From: Verrucomicrobiota bacterium
GTDB lineage: Bacteria; Verrucomicrobiota; Verrucomicrobiae; Chthoniobacterales; UBA10450
Reading direction: 5' to 3'
Assembly: GCA_005887855.1 (NCBI GenBank)
Contig: VBQB01000183.1
Location: 1-13,696 of the forward strand
Length of the DNA stretch: 13,696 bases
Below are positions 1 through 7,833 of this stretch, piece after piece; positions within the stretch are counted from its first letter, which is position 1, and each line of letters starts with the position of its first letter. The notes beneath the pieces are model-generated. The model was not told the DNA's origin and did not search any database. It worked only from the letters and a program-made list of their open reading frames with translations. A program made the position numbers and the translations under genes.

Positions 1-301
1 ATTTGGCGACCGCCGCTGCCGCGTGATCTTGTGTTGAAAAAATGTTGCAGCTGGCCCAACGCACGCTCGCGCCAAGATCGACAAGTGTCTGGATCAGCAC
101 TGCCGTCTGAATCGTCATGTGCAGAGAACCCGTGATGCGCACTCCAGCGAGCGGTTTACTCTCCGCGTACTTTTCGCCGATGGCGATGAGACCCGGCATT
201 TCCTTTTCTGCGATCGCAATTTCTTTGCGACCCCAGTCCGCCAAACTGATGTCCTTTATCTTGTAATCCGTTTTCTCGCGTTCAATTGTCGATGTTTTCA
301 T
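1..301 (-). CDS. ahcY: Adenosylhomocysteinase (SAH hydrolase), N-terminal part
   Basis: Only the first 100 codons are inside the window; the gene runs off the left edge. The product begins [20 protein letters not shown] and carries two family hallmarks: [16 protein letters not shown] near residues 58-73 (substrate-binding region) and [13 protein letters not shown] near 85-97. The family hydrolyses S-adenosylhomocysteine to adenosine and homocysteine in the cytosol with bound NAD, relieving product inhibition of methyltransferases. The NAD-binding domain lies outside the window. The ATG at 301-299 follows the metK stop by only 12 nt on the same strand, so the two genes are almost certainly co-transcribed. 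The gap offers only a weak ribosome site (GGAAT). No SAH riboswitch fits in so short a gap. Confidence 0.95.
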   Translation of the reverse strand, partial: MKTSTIEREKTDYKIKDISLADWGRKEIAIAEKEMPGLIAIGEKYAESKPLAGVRITGSLHMTIQTAVLIQTLVDLGASVRWASCNIFSTQDHAAAAVAK

Positions 302-313
302 TCTATTCCAAAT

Positions 314-1492
314 CTAGGTTGCTGCCTTTTTTAACGCATCCGCTTTGTCGGTGCGTTCCCAAGTGAGCGCGTCGAGATCATCGACGCGGCCGAAGTGGCC
401 GTAGTTGGTTGTCTTGCGATAAATCGGCCGCAGGAGATTGAGCTGTTTGATAATCTCGGCGGGTTTGAAATTGAACACGTCCCAGATCGCGCGCTCCAAT
501 TTTTCCTCGTCCACTTTGCCGGTGCAGAATGTATCGACGCTGACGCTCACTGGCTCGGGATGGCCGATGGCATAAGCGAATTGGACTTCACATCGGTCCG
601 CCAAGCCGGACGCGACAACATTCTTGGCGATCCAGCGCCCCATGTAAGCTGCGCTGCGGTCCACCTTGCTCGGATCCTTTCCCGAAAACGCGCCCCCACC
701 ATGCCGCCCCATTCCGCCGTAGGTATCGCAGATAATTTTGCGACCGGTGATGCCTGCGTCGCCTTCCGGGCCGCCAATCACGAACCGGCCAGTCGGATTA
801 ATTAGATAGGTCGTCTTCTCATCTAGCCATTCCGGAGGCATCACTTTCTTGATGAGAAGTTCGGTGAGGGTCTCGCGTACTTCTTTTTGTTTCACGTCGG
901 CCGAATGCTGTGAAGAAACGACCACGGTCGTGGCGCGGAGGGGTTTGTAGCCATCGTATTCGATCGAGACTTGCGTCTTTGCGTCGGGACGTAGCCATGG
1001 GATCTCGCCCGATTTGCGCAATCGCGTTACCTCGCGCCCGAGTTTGTGCGCGAAGGAAATTGGCGCCGGCATGAGCTCCGGCGTTTCATTGCAGGCAAAC
1101 CCAAACATCAGACCTTGATCGCCAGCACCTTGTTCGGCGCTACCCTTTCCTTCTGCCGCCGCTTCATCGACACCTTGTTTAATATCGCGCGATTGCTCGC
1201 TCATCTCGCAAATCACCCGGCAGGTATCCGCGTGAAAAATGCAATCGCCGTTGACATATCCAATGCCGCGGACCGCATCGCGGACCCTTTCTTCAAAATC
1301 AAAGCGCGCGTTGCTCGTGATCTCGCCCGCGAGCACGACCAAGTTGCCCTTTGCGAGCGTTTCGCAAGCGACCCGGCTTAGGGGATCTTGTTCGAGACAG
1401 GCGTCGAGGACGTAATCGCTGATCGTATCGCAGACTTTGTCGGGATGACCTTCGGTGACGGATTCAGAAGAAAAAATGTAACGATGCGACAT
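314..1492 (-). CDS. metK: S-adenosylmethionine synthase
   Basis: The 392-residue product has the usual length for bacterial MetK and shows all its signatures: [13 protein letters not shown] near residues 10-22 (ATP/metal site), [20 protein letters not shown] near 122-141, and the loop [20 protein letters not shown] near 256-275 followed by KVDRSAAY. The enzyme makes SAM from methionine and ATP in the cytosol. It is the first gene of an operon with ahcY, so synthesis of SAM and removal of SAH are coupled. The ATG at 1492-1490 is chosen because [19 protein letters not shown] is the normal family N terminus; no strong Shine-Dalgarno sequence is seen before it. The start faces the ArsR-methyltransferase gene across a 116-nt divergent intergenic region, the likely place of control. 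Confidence 0.98.
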   Translation of the reverse strand: MSHRYIFSSESVTEGHPDKVCDTISDYVLDACLEQDPLSRVACETLAKGNLVVLAGEITSNARFDFEERVRDAVRGIGYVNGDCIFHADTCRVICEMSEQSRDIKQGVDEAAAEGKGSAEQGAGDQGLMFGFACNETPELMPAPISFAHKLGREVTRLRKSGEIPWLRPDAKTQVSIEYDGYKPLRATTVVVSSQHSADVKQKEVRETLTELLIKKVMPPEWLDEKTTYLINPTGRFVIGGPEGDAGITGRKIICDTYGGMGRHGGGAFSGKDPSKVDRSAAYMGRWIAKNVVASGLADRCEVQFAYAIGHPEPVSVSVDTFCTGKVDEEKLERAIWDVFNFKPAEIIKQLNLLRPIYRKTTNYGHFGRVDDLDALTWERTDKADALKKAAT

Positions 1493-1556
1493 AGAACTAG
1501 GATTGAGGGTTCAGTGTTCAGGATTCGGTGGCAGCGCAGGTTCTTTTCTGAACTGC

Positions 1557-1595
1557 GATCGATCATATTGACCGATCATGATACGTCGATATATC
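1557..1595. promoter_or_regulatory. Candidate operator cluster between metK and the ArsR-methyltransferase gene
   Basis: Three perfect 8-bp palindromes lie within 39 bp: GATCGATC (1557-1564), ATCATGAT (1575-1582) and GATATATC (1588-1595). The word CGATCAT occurs at 1560-1566 and 1573-1579, and a relative, CGATATA, at 1587-1593, giving a spacing of 13-14 bp. The block is AT-rich compared with the flanking genes and sits in the divergent intergenic region. Known: ArsR-family dimers bind short AT-rich inverted repeats, often overlapping promoters. Inferred: this is where the adjacent ArsR-type protein binds to control itself and metK-ahcY. No consensus was available for comparison. Confidence 0.4.
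1568..1595 (+). promoter_or_regulatory. Candidate sigma-70-like promoter of the ArsR-methyltransferase gene
   Basis: TTGACC at 1568-1573 matches a -35 box at five of six bases, and TATATC at 1590-1595 is -10-like, with a 16-bp spacer. Transcription would start near 1602, leaving a leader of only about 7 nt before the ATG at 1609, so translation may be nearly leaderless. The site overlaps the palindrome cluster, as expected for autorepression. Confidence 0.4.
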
Positions 1596-1608
1596 CTAGG
1601 TCACTACA

Positions 1609-2541
1609 ATGGCGTCAACTATTAATTTACTTCGATTGCTGGCCGATCCGACCCGTTTGCGCCTGCTCCTGCTTCTCGAGCAGGAAGAGCTGTCAGTGGC
1701 GGAGCTGCAGCAAATTCTGGGTATGGGTCAATCGCGTATCTCGAGTCATCTCGCGCAATTGAAGCGCGCTGGTGTCGTGGCCGATCGGCGAGTTGGGAAA
1801 AATGTTTACTACGGCGCAAACCACAATGGACAGGATTCCCACCGGACACGCGTCGCGGAATGGACGCGGACGCTCGCGCGCGAACTGACGGAAACGTCGC
1901 GCGATCGTACGAGTCTCAAACTCGTTCTGCACAAACGTCAGGACAAAGCACGGAAATACTTCGACGAGCTTGCGGGCAAGTTTGGCCGAAGCCATGTGCC
2001 GGGCCGGTCATGGAAAGCGCTTGCGCACACGCTCATCACCTTGCTTCCGCCGCTGACCGTGGCCGACCTTGGGGCCGGCGAAGGGACACTTTCGCAGTTG
2101 CTGGCGAAAAACGCGCGCAAAGTCATCGCCATTGATAACTCGCCGAAAATGGTCGACTTCGGATCGCAGCTGTCGAAAAAACACGGATTCAAAAATCTTG
2201 AGTACCGGCTGGGCGACCTCGAAGACCCGCCGATCGCGAAAAACAGTGTCGATCTGGCGATTTTGAGCCAGGCGTTGCATCACGCCATTCATCCGCAGAA
2301 AGCCGTCGCTGCGGCGCACCGGATTTTGAAACGCGGCGGCCGCCTGGTGATTCTCGATCTTCTGAGCCATCGGTTCGAACGGGCGCGCGAATTGTATGCC
2401 GACCATTGGCTCGGCTTTAGCGAAGTGCAGTTGCATCAATTTCTTGAGAAAAACGGCTTCCGAGAAATCGAAGTGAGCGTCGTCTCGCGCGAGAAACAGA
2501 GTCCGCATTTTCAAACCGTCTTCGCAACGGGTGTAAAGTGA
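1609..2541 (+). CDS. ArsR-family winged-helix regulator fused to a class I SAM-dependent methyltransferase domain
   Basis: The protein has 310 residues. Residues 1-70 form an ArsR-type winged helix: LLADPTRLRLLLLLEQEELS (10-29), recognition-helix region GMGQSRISSHLAQLKRAGVV (38-57) and the wing GKNVYYG (63-69). The metal-binding cysteine motif of metal-sensing ArsR proteins is absent. Residues 115-255 form a Rossmann-fold methyltransferase: motif I VADLGAGEG (151-159), acidic residue in AIDNSP (174-179), GDLEDPP (202-208), LAILSQALHH (216-225) and GGRLVILDLL (243-252). It is divergent from metK-ahcY. SahR, an ArsR-family regulator of SAH/SAM recycling genes in Proteobacteria, is the closest known parallel in role. 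Inferred role: a SAM- or SAH-responsive regulator of the neighbouring operon. Whether the domain catalyses methyl transfer or only senses the ligand cannot be seen. A decayed fragment of its 3' end recurs at 4747-4850. Confidence 0.9.
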   Translation: MASTINLLRLLADPTRLRLLLLLEQEELSVAELQQILGMGQSRISSHLAQLKRAGVVADRRVGKNVYYGANHNGQDSHRTRVAEWTRTLARELTETSRDRTSLKLVLHKRQDKARKYFDELAGKFGRSHVPGRSWKALAHTLITLLPPLTVADLGAGEGTLSQLLAKNARKVIAIDNSPKMVDFGSQLSKKHGFKNLEYRLGDLEDPPIAKNSVDLAILSQALHHAIHPQKAVAAAHRILKRGGRLVILDLLSHRFERARELYADHWLGFSEVQLHQFLEKNGFREIEVSVVSREKQSPHFQTVFATGVK

Positions 2542-4593
2542 ACGCCGCCCGTCATTTTCGTGTCTATATTGTCATCGTTGAGCTCTAATCGAGAAAATCC
2601 CGAATCTCTTGTTATGAGCGGCTTCTTCGAGGAGGTGAAGCGACGCAAGGTTTACCGCGTCGCGGCAGCCTATGTCATCGCTGCCGGCGGTATTATTCAA
2701 CTAGCCTCCGCCGCCTTCCCGGCATGGGAATTGCCAAACTGGGCGCTGCGTTTTGTGATCGTGTTGTTACTCACCGGATTCCCGATCGCACTGATCTTGG
2801 CATGGGCTTTTGATGTCACCGCGCAAGGCATAAAGACGACGCCGACGGCTCTGCCAAGGACGCACCGCCGGCGCAATGTGATTATGCTTGTCGCAACCGG
2901 CGTGGCCATTTCCGCCGCCGCCGGCTTCTTTCTCCTGCCGGGCGTCTCCGCGCGCAAGATTGATAAGTCGATCGCGGTACTGCCGTTTGAAAATCTGAGC
3001 GACGAAAAAGAGAATGCCTATTTTGCGGACGGCATTCAGGATGACGTGCTGACGAATCTGTCCAAAATTGGCGACCTGAAAGTGATTTCGCGCACCTCGG
3101 TCATGCCATATCGAGGGAAGGCATCCAATGTTCGCGAAATAGGGAAAGCACTCGGCGTCGCTACCATTCTGGAAGGCAGCGTGCGCCGGGTTGGCAATCG
3201 GGTGCGAGTGAACGTTCAATTGATCAACGCCGCAAACGACGAGCACGTCTGGGCGGAAGATTACGATCGTGACTTAACCGACGTGTTCGCCATTCAAACT
3301 GATCTCGCACAAAAAATCGCGCGCGAATTGCAAGCGAAATTGTCACCAACCGAAAAGGCACAGATCGAGCGCAAGCCCACGGAAAACAACGAAGCCTACT
3401 TCGCGTTTCTCCAAGCTCACGACTTGTTCACGCGTCCAGACAAATTTCGCGCCGATACAGAAAAGGCCGAGCAGCTTTTTGAGCAGGCAACAAGACTCGA
3501 TCCGGACTTTGCAGGAGCGTTTGCCGGACTGGCATGGGTTGAAGATTGGATGTATCACAGCTTCGATCCAACCCCTGCACGAAAGGAAAAGGCACGTGCC
3601 GCAGCCGAGGCCGCCATTCGTTTGCAGCCGGATTTGCCTGAAGCACACCTTGCACTTGGCTTCTACTACTACTATTGCGAACGCAATTATCAGCGCGCAC
3701 TCGACGAATTTGCGATTGCGAAACGAAGTTTGCCAAACTCCGCGGACGTTTACATGGCGATTGGAGCGATTGAGCGCCGTCAAGGCAAATGGGCGCAGTC
3801 CACAGCCAACCTGGAGAAGGCGGCGTCCCTCGGTCCAAAAGACGCCTTTGTCCTGGTAAATCTCGCCGATAATTATCGCGCTAACAGAAATTTTGAAGCT
3901 GCAGACAAGATCTACGACCGTGCGATCGACGCTGCGCCAGAGTCATTTGGCGCGCGAGCGCAAAAGGCGGAACTTGCGGTGAATTGGAAAGGCGATCTCA
4001 GTGTGATGGAAAGCGAGTTGGCGCAAGTGCCGCCGGGTGTCGATCCAGACGGTCTCATCACGTTCGCCCGCGTCCAGCTCTTGATGTTGCAACGGAGGTT
4101 TCCGGAGGCTCTTATGGTTCTAAAGCAATTGCCCCAAAGTGTCACTCATGATAAGCCACGAGAATCTCTCGAGGGCGCACTTTATATTTTTTTGAATGAT
4201 AAAGAAAAGGCGCGCTCCGCTTTCGCCCGGGCGCGGCCCGTCGCAGAGCAAATGGTGCGCGAGAGTCCCGATGACGGAGGGCGGCATGCGCAGCTCGGTC
4301 TTATTCTGGCCGGACTGGATCGTAAAGAAGAAGCGGTTCTTGAAGGCAAACGCGCCGTTGAGCTGTTGCCCGAGTCTGAAGATGCGTTCGAAGGACCAAA
4401 CGCCACGCTTACGCTTGCCAAAATTTACGCTTGGACAAATGAACCCGATCAAGCACTTCAACTCCTCGACCATTCGCTGAATACGCCCAATGGGGTCACC
4501 GTTGCCGCTCTGAAACTTGACCCGATTTGGGATCCGCTGCGAAGCGATCCGCGCTTTCGAGCATTGATCGACAAGTACGGTGCGAAAGCTTAA
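2440..4593. repeat. Tandem duplication, unit A (3' end of regulator gene plus first TPR gene)
   Basis: The last roughly 100 nt of the ArsR-methyltransferase gene, the 72-nt spacer and the following TPR gene recur as unit B (4747-6929). Both spacers between the regulator-type TGA and the TPR-gene ATG are exactly 72 nt, and both contain TGTCTATATT followed by TCGTTGAGC. The left boundary is approximate. Unit A holds the intact regulator end, so it occupies the ancestral position. Confidence 0.75.
2614..4593 (+). CDS. Membrane-anchored TolB-like domain / TPR protein, copy 1
   Basis: The start is taken at the ATG giving MSGFFEEVKRRKVYRVAAAY (659 residues). A GTG at 2560 would add 18 residues. 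Order of parts: membrane segments near residues 13-35, 45-66 and 88-109; a TolB-like domain near 116-245 with KSIAVLPFENLSDEKENAYF, GIQDDVLTNLSKIGDLKVIS and LGVATILEGSVRR; then several TPRs including EQATRLDPDF, AAIRLQPDLPEAHLALGF and KAASLGPKDA; and a C-terminal motif LDPIWDPLRSDPRFRALI. Proteins with this TolB-like/TPR layout are often labelled adenylate cyclase because some relatives carry a cyclase or CadC-type domain; neither is present here. The basic N terminus probably faces the cytosol, so three spans would place the TPRs in the periplasm. The partner and role are unknown. A TATATT at 2565-2570, conserved before copy 2, may be a -10 box. Confidence 0.85.
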   Translation: MSGFFEEVKRRKVYRVAAAYVIAAGGIIQLASAAFPAWELPNWALRFVIVLLLTGFPIALILAWAFDVTAQGIKTTPTALPRTHRRRNVIMLVATGVAISAAAGFFLLPGVSARKIDKSIAVLPFENLSDEKENAYFADGIQDDVLTNLSKIGDLKVISRTSVMPYRGKASNVREIGKALGVATILEGSVRRVGNRVRVNVQLINAANDEHVWAEDYDRDLTDVFAIQTDLAQKIARELQAKLSPTEKAQIERKPTENNEAYFAFLQAHDLFTRPDKFRADTEKAEQLFEQATRLDPDFAGAFAGLAWVEDWMYHSFDPTPARKEKARAAAEAAIRLQPDLPEAHLALGFYYYYCERNYQRALDEFAIAKRSLPNSADVYMAIGAIERRQGKWAQSTANLEKAASLGPKDAFVLVNLADNYRANRNFEAADKIYDRAIDAAPESFGARAQKAELAVNWKGDLSVMESELAQVPPGVDPDGLITFARVQLLMLQRRFPEALMVLKQLPQSVTHDKPRESLEGALYIFLNDKEKARSAFARARPVAEQMVRESPDDGGRHAQLGLILAGLDRKEEAVLEGKRAVELLPESEDAFEGPNATLTLAKIYAWTNEPDQALQLLDHSLNTPNGVTVAALKLDPIWDPLRSDPRFRALIDKYGAKA

Positions 4594-4746
4594 CGCGGCG
4601 ATCCTCCTTTAGTCGTCGCGACTTCCGCGCATGCGGAACGGAAAATCGTTGCGACCCAAACAGAGCCGTCTCGCGCGTCCACGCTGGAACATTGGCATAT
4701 TGTTCAAAAAGATGTCGAAACTAGTGAGAACGCGATCATTGATCTC

Positions 4747-4850
4747 GCAACTCCTTAAGAAAATGGCTTTCGGGAAATCGAAGTGAGCGTCGTCTCGCGC
4801 GAGCAACACAGTCCGCGTTTTCAACGTCTTTGCCCAGGGGCATAAAGTGA
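4747..4850 (+). pseudogene. Decayed 3' fragment of an ArsR-methyltransferase gene
   Basis: The sequence aligns with the last roughly 100 nt of the intact gene (about 2440-2541). The stretch GAAATCGAAGTGAGCGTCGT recurs exactly, followed by TCTCGCGCGAG, and both copies end in AAAGTGA. One-base indels (AAAAAC against AAAAT near 4761, and near 4823-4835) break the frame, and the whole N-terminal part is missing. It lies exactly 72 nt before the ATG of TPR copy 2, as the intact gene lies before copy 1. It is a relic of the tandem duplication, not a gene. The 150 nt before it (4594-4746) hold no recognisable gene. Weak resemblance to the region upstream in the regulator gene (GAGCC and CATTGGC words) hints that the fragment may once have been longer. 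Confidence 0.7.
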
Positions 4851-4922
4851 ATGCCGCGCTCCAATTTCGTGTCTATATTTTCGTCGTTGAGCCATAATCC
4901 CGGTGAATCCAAGTCTGTTGCT

Positions 4923-6929
4923 ATGAGCGGCTTCTTCGAGGAAGTGAAACGGCGCAAGGTTTACCGCGTGGCGGCAGCTTACATCATCGCTGCTGGAGGC
5001 ATTATCCAGCTAGCCTCCGCGGCCTTTCCGGCCTGGGAACTGCCAAACTGGACGCTGCGTCTGGTCATCGTGCTGCTACTGACCGGATTTCCGATCGCGC
5101 TGATTCTCGCCTGGGCTTTTGATGTAACTCCGCAAGGCATTCGAGCGACCTCCAGCGCAGCTGCGCCGAGAACGCACCGTCGTCGCAACGTAATTATGCT
5201 TGTGGCAACCGGCGTAGTCGTTTCTGCGGTCGCAGGTTTTTTCCTGCTGCCCCGCGCTTCCGCGCGCAAGATTGACAAGTCGATTGCGGTGTTGCCATTT
5301 GAAAGTTTCAGCGACGACAGAGAAAATGCCTACTTCGCCGATGGCATTCAGGATGACGTCCTCACCAACTTGTCAAAGATCGGCGACCTCAAGGTAATCT
5401 CCCGCACATCCGTCATGTCTTATCGCGGTAAGGCGGCCAACGCCCGTGAGATTGGCAAAGCCCTCGGCGTTTCCACCATTCTCGAAGGCAGCGTTCGAAG
5501 GGAGGGTAATCGCGTGCGCGTCAATGTTCAGCTGATCAACGCCGCCAATGATGAGCATCTTTGGGCCAGCAATTACGATCGCGATTTAACCGATGTGTTT
5601 GCGATTCAGACCGATCTCGCTCACGAGATCGCAAACGCTCTCCAAGCGAGGCTATCCGACACGGAAAAAGCGCAAATGGAACGCAAACCCACCGAGAATG
5701 GCGAAGCCTATCTCGCTTTTGTGCAAGCCCACAATCTTTTTTCCCAAGGCCTTGAGGATTTTGACAAACTGAAACAGAGCGAGCAACTCTACGAGCGCGC
5801 CATTGAGCTTGATCCAAAGTTCGCGCTGGCCCTCGCCCGCTACTCTCAGTTGGAAAGCTGGTTCGTACATACTCTCGAGCGAACGGCGGCTCGACGCGAA
5901 AAAGCGCGCACCTTCGCCGAGCGCGCGCTCCAATTGCAGCCAGACCTACCCGAAGGGCATCTGGCCCTGGGATTCTCCCATTATTACGGCGACAATAACT
6001 ACGACGAGGCACTAAAGGAGTTCGAAATCGCGCAACGCGGATTGCCCAACGAAGCGGAAGCGTATCTCGCCATCGGCGCAATCCAGCGCCGACAAGGAAA
6101 ATGGGCGGAATCGAACGCGAATCTCGAAAAGGCCGCCAGTTTGAACCCGAAAGACAGCTGGCCGCTGCAAAATCTCGCTCTCAATTACCAGATGCTGCGG
6201 AACTTCGATGCGGCCAACAAAACGATCGACCGCGGTCTCCAAATTGACCCAACAGCGGTGGGACTTTGGGAAGTTAAGTCCAAGCTGGCCATCGCCGAAA
6301 AAGGCGATTTCAGCGTTTCGGAGAAAGCATTTCAGACGGTGAAATCGATGCCGATGAACAACGTGGACAAACTTAGAATCGCCGGCGGGCGGGCGGACGT
6401 TTTTCTTTTGGAACGGAAATACCGGGAAGGATTGCAGGAAGCGGAAAGCCTCCCGGACGATCTCCTCACATCGATTCCGGCAGCCTTGTGTGGCAAATAT
6501 TATCTCATCGGCTTTGCGCGAAAGGCGCTTCAGGACGAAGCCGGCGCGCGAGCCGCCTTGCTGAAAGCAAAAGACCTTCTCGAAGCGCAGCTGAAAGAAA
6601 GTCCCGATGCGCCGGACATGCATATTCAGTTCGCGAAAGTTCTCGCCAGTCTCGGAGAAAAAGATGCCGCGCTAGCTGAAGCGCGGCGCGCCACCGAATT
6701 GCTTCCGGAGAGCAAAGATGCCTTTGGCGGCCCGGAAATTGCGGCTGAGGTGGCCGAAGTTCACGCCATTCTTGGCGACAACGGTCGCGCGATTGAAATT
6801 CTCGATGGGCTGCTTAGCAAGCCGGCCCCTGTCACCGTGCAGGGTCTGAAAGTAAATCCGATTTGGGACCCATTGCGAAACGATCCGCGTTTTCAAGCTT
6901 TGCTGAACAAATACGGTGGCGAAGCTTAA
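4923..6929 (+). CDS. Membrane-anchored TolB-like domain / TPR protein, copy 2
   Basis: This is a paralogue of the preceding protein, 668 residues from the ATG giving MSGFFEEVKRRKVYRVAAAY; ATG 4851 or GTG 4869 could add 24 or 18 residues. The three membrane segments and the TolB-like domain (KSIAVLPFESFSDDRENAYF, LGVSTILEGSVRREGNRVRV) are nearly identical to copy 1 up to about ERKPTEN. The TPR region has diverged much more (YERAIELDPKFALALARYSQ, ERALQLQPDLPEGHLALGFS, EKAASLNPKDSWPLQNLALN), while the closing motif VNPIWDPLRNDPRFQALLNK is kept. A conserved anchor with divergent TPRs suggests that the two bind different partners through a common membrane part. No enzymatic domain is seen. It may form a transcription unit with copy 1 and the following exported protein, all on the plus strand. 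Confidence 0.85.
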   Translation: MSGFFEEVKRRKVYRVAAAYIIAAGGIIQLASAAFPAWELPNWTLRLVIVLLLTGFPIALILAWAFDVTPQGIRATSSAAAPRTHRRRNVIMLVATGVVVSAVAGFFLLPRASARKIDKSIAVLPFESFSDDRENAYFADGIQDDVLTNLSKIGDLKVISRTSVMSYRGKAANAREIGKALGVSTILEGSVRREGNRVRVNVQLINAANDEHLWASNYDRDLTDVFAIQTDLAHEIANALQARLSDTEKAQMERKPTENGEAYLAFVQAHNLFSQGLEDFDKLKQSEQLYERAIELDPKFALALARYSQLESWFVHTLERTAARREKARTFAERALQLQPDLPEGHLALGFSHYYGDNNYDEALKEFEIAQRGLPNEAEAYLAIGAIQRRQGKWAESNANLEKAASLNPKDSWPLQNLALNYQMLRNFDAANKTIDRGLQIDPTAVGLWEVKSKLAIAEKGDFSVSEKAFQTVKSMPMNNVDKLRIAGGRADVFLLERKYREGLQEAESLPDDLLTSIPAALCGKYYLIGFARKALQDEAGARAALLKAKDLLEAQLKESPDAPDMHIQFAKVLASLGEKDAALAEARRATELLPESKDAFGGPEIAAEVAEVHAILGDNGRAIEILDGLLSKPAPVTVQGLKVNPIWDPLRNDPRFQALLNKYGGEA

Positions 6930-6957
6930 GGCTGCTGTTCGTTCTTTCGCCGTCCGT

Positions 6958-7794
6958 ATGGCTTACTGCTCTAGGGGAAGCTGCTTGCCGCGCCGTAGCG
7001 CTTTGGCGAAGGCGAGTCAGCTTCCTCTACAGTCTGCATTGTTTTTCCTCGCAGTTGCGGCGACTGCACAGGCGGATTGGGGACTCGTTTCGGCCGATTC
7101 GGAATTGGGAAGGGCCGGTGTCGTGCATCGGCATCTTGTTTTGCAAGACTCTCAAACGAATGCGAGTGCAACGATTGATCTCGCACTGTTTTCGACAAGG
7201 GCGTGCACTCTGCAGGTGATCGATCAGCCTGCTCCGCCGCGCGGCGATCTTGCGCACGCAATGCGGCAGGAAAGATATTTGGCCGGTGTAAACGGCGGTT
7301 ATTTCGATCCCGACTATGCGGCAATTGGATTGCTGATCAGCGACCGGAAAACAATCGCGCCGCTGCAAAGGGCGCGATTGCTTACTGGCGTGCTGACCGC
7401 TTCTTCGCGCGGAGTGCAAATCGTGCGTGTCCGTGAATTCCCGCGACAACAAAAACTTGACGCCGCGATTCAGTGCGGACCATTCCTCGTCGATCTTGGG
7501 CGACCCGTCCGCGGCCTGGAGGAGACGCACCAGGCGCGACGAACTTTCGCGGCGGTCGCAAAACCAGATCGTGCCGCGCTCGGATTTTGCTCCGAGATCT
7601 CGCTGGCGGATCTGGCAAAGGTTCTCGCGACCACGCGACTCGCAGACGGTTTCGACATTTCGCGCGCCCTTAATCTCGATGGCGGCTCGTCGAGTGCATT
7701 CTGGTTCCGGCGAGAGAGCGTCGCGTTCTCGATTCCCGAGCAAAAAACTGTCCGTGATTTCATCGCGATTGTGCCGAAAGGTAGGGGCGATTGA
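6958..7794 (+). CDS. Exported phosphodiester glycosidase family (NAGPA/DUF2233) protein
   Basis: The protein has about 278 residues from this ATG. Family motifs: GVNGGYFDP (110-118), AIQCGPFLVDLGRPV (170-184), QARRTFAAV (192-200) and the active-site region ALNLDGGSSSAFW (237-249). The family fold is that of the enzyme that uncovers mannose-6-phosphate by removing GlcNAc; bacterial members act on exported glycans, with substrates mostly unknown. A signal peptide with hydrophobic core SALFFLAVAATAQA precedes DWGLV, so it is probably secreted to the periplasm or beyond. The start is uncertain: GTG 6916 would overlap the preceding gene by 14 nt, while TTG 7003 gives a tidier signal peptide (MAKASQLPLQSALFFLAV). 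The codons from 6969 to 7032 coincide with a hairpin repeat, so the n-region is partly encoded by repeat DNA. No Shine-Dalgarno is seen before any candidate. Confidence 0.8.
   Translation: MAYCSRGSCLPRRSALAKASQLPLQSALFFLAVAATAQADWGLVSADSELGRAGVVHRHLVLQDSQTNASATIDLALFSTRACTLQVIDQPAPPRGDLAHAMRQERYLAGVNGGYFDPDYAAIGLLISDRKTIAPLQRARLLTGVLTASSRGVQIVRVREFPRQQKLDAAIQCGPFLVDLGRPVRGLEETHQARRTFAAVAKPDRAALGFCSEISLADLAKVLATTRLADGFDISRALNLDGGSSSAFWFRRESVAFSIPEQKTVRDFIAIVPKGRGD
6969..7032. repeat. Imperfect hairpin repeat overlapping the 5' end of the exported glycosidase gene
   Basis: The arms CTCTAGGGGAAGCTG (6969-6983) and CAGCTTCCTCTACAG (7018-7032) are inverted repeats matching at 13 of 15 bases. The interior continues the stem (CTTGCC with GGCGAG, CGCC with GGCG) around a loop near 6995-7003. 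The same arms, with the interior missing, form the palindrome at 12018-12049. Two copies with a conserved arm and a variable interior in one 13.7-kb window point to a dispersed REP-like family. Confidence 0.7.
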
Positions 7795-7833
7795 CTCAAT
7801 CGCCTTGAAGGTTTAGCTGCGATTCACACAGTA

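Larger units (their letters stand above)
4747..6929. repeat. Tandem duplication, unit B (regulator fragment plus second TPR gene)
   Basis: This is the second copy of the unit described at 2440-4593. The DNA match is strong through the regulator fragment and the first roughly 800 nt of the TPR gene, and weaker through the TPR part. No transposase, target-site duplication or inverted terminal repeat is visible at its edges, so ordinary unequal recombination is the simplest source. Confidence 0.7.

Noticed and set aside
1493..1608. SAM or SAH riboswitch before metK
   Set aside because: The 116-nt gap is shared with a divergent promoter, and no recognisable conserved riboswitch core or terminator is seen.
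2614..4593. Adenylate cyclase annotation for the TPR proteins
   Set aside because: No class III cyclase domain is present; the label is a common carry-over from relatives that do have one.
4600..4755. Open stretch of about 50 codons in the same frame just after the first TPR gene stop
   Set aside because: No start codon suited to it, no family resemblance and nothing equivalent after the second TPR gene; probably chance or decayed DNA.
7027..7743. 238-codon minus-strand open frame opposite the exported glycosidase gene
   Set aside because: The plus-strand product has clear NAGPA-family motifs; the antisense product is Arg/Cys-rich with no recognisable pattern.
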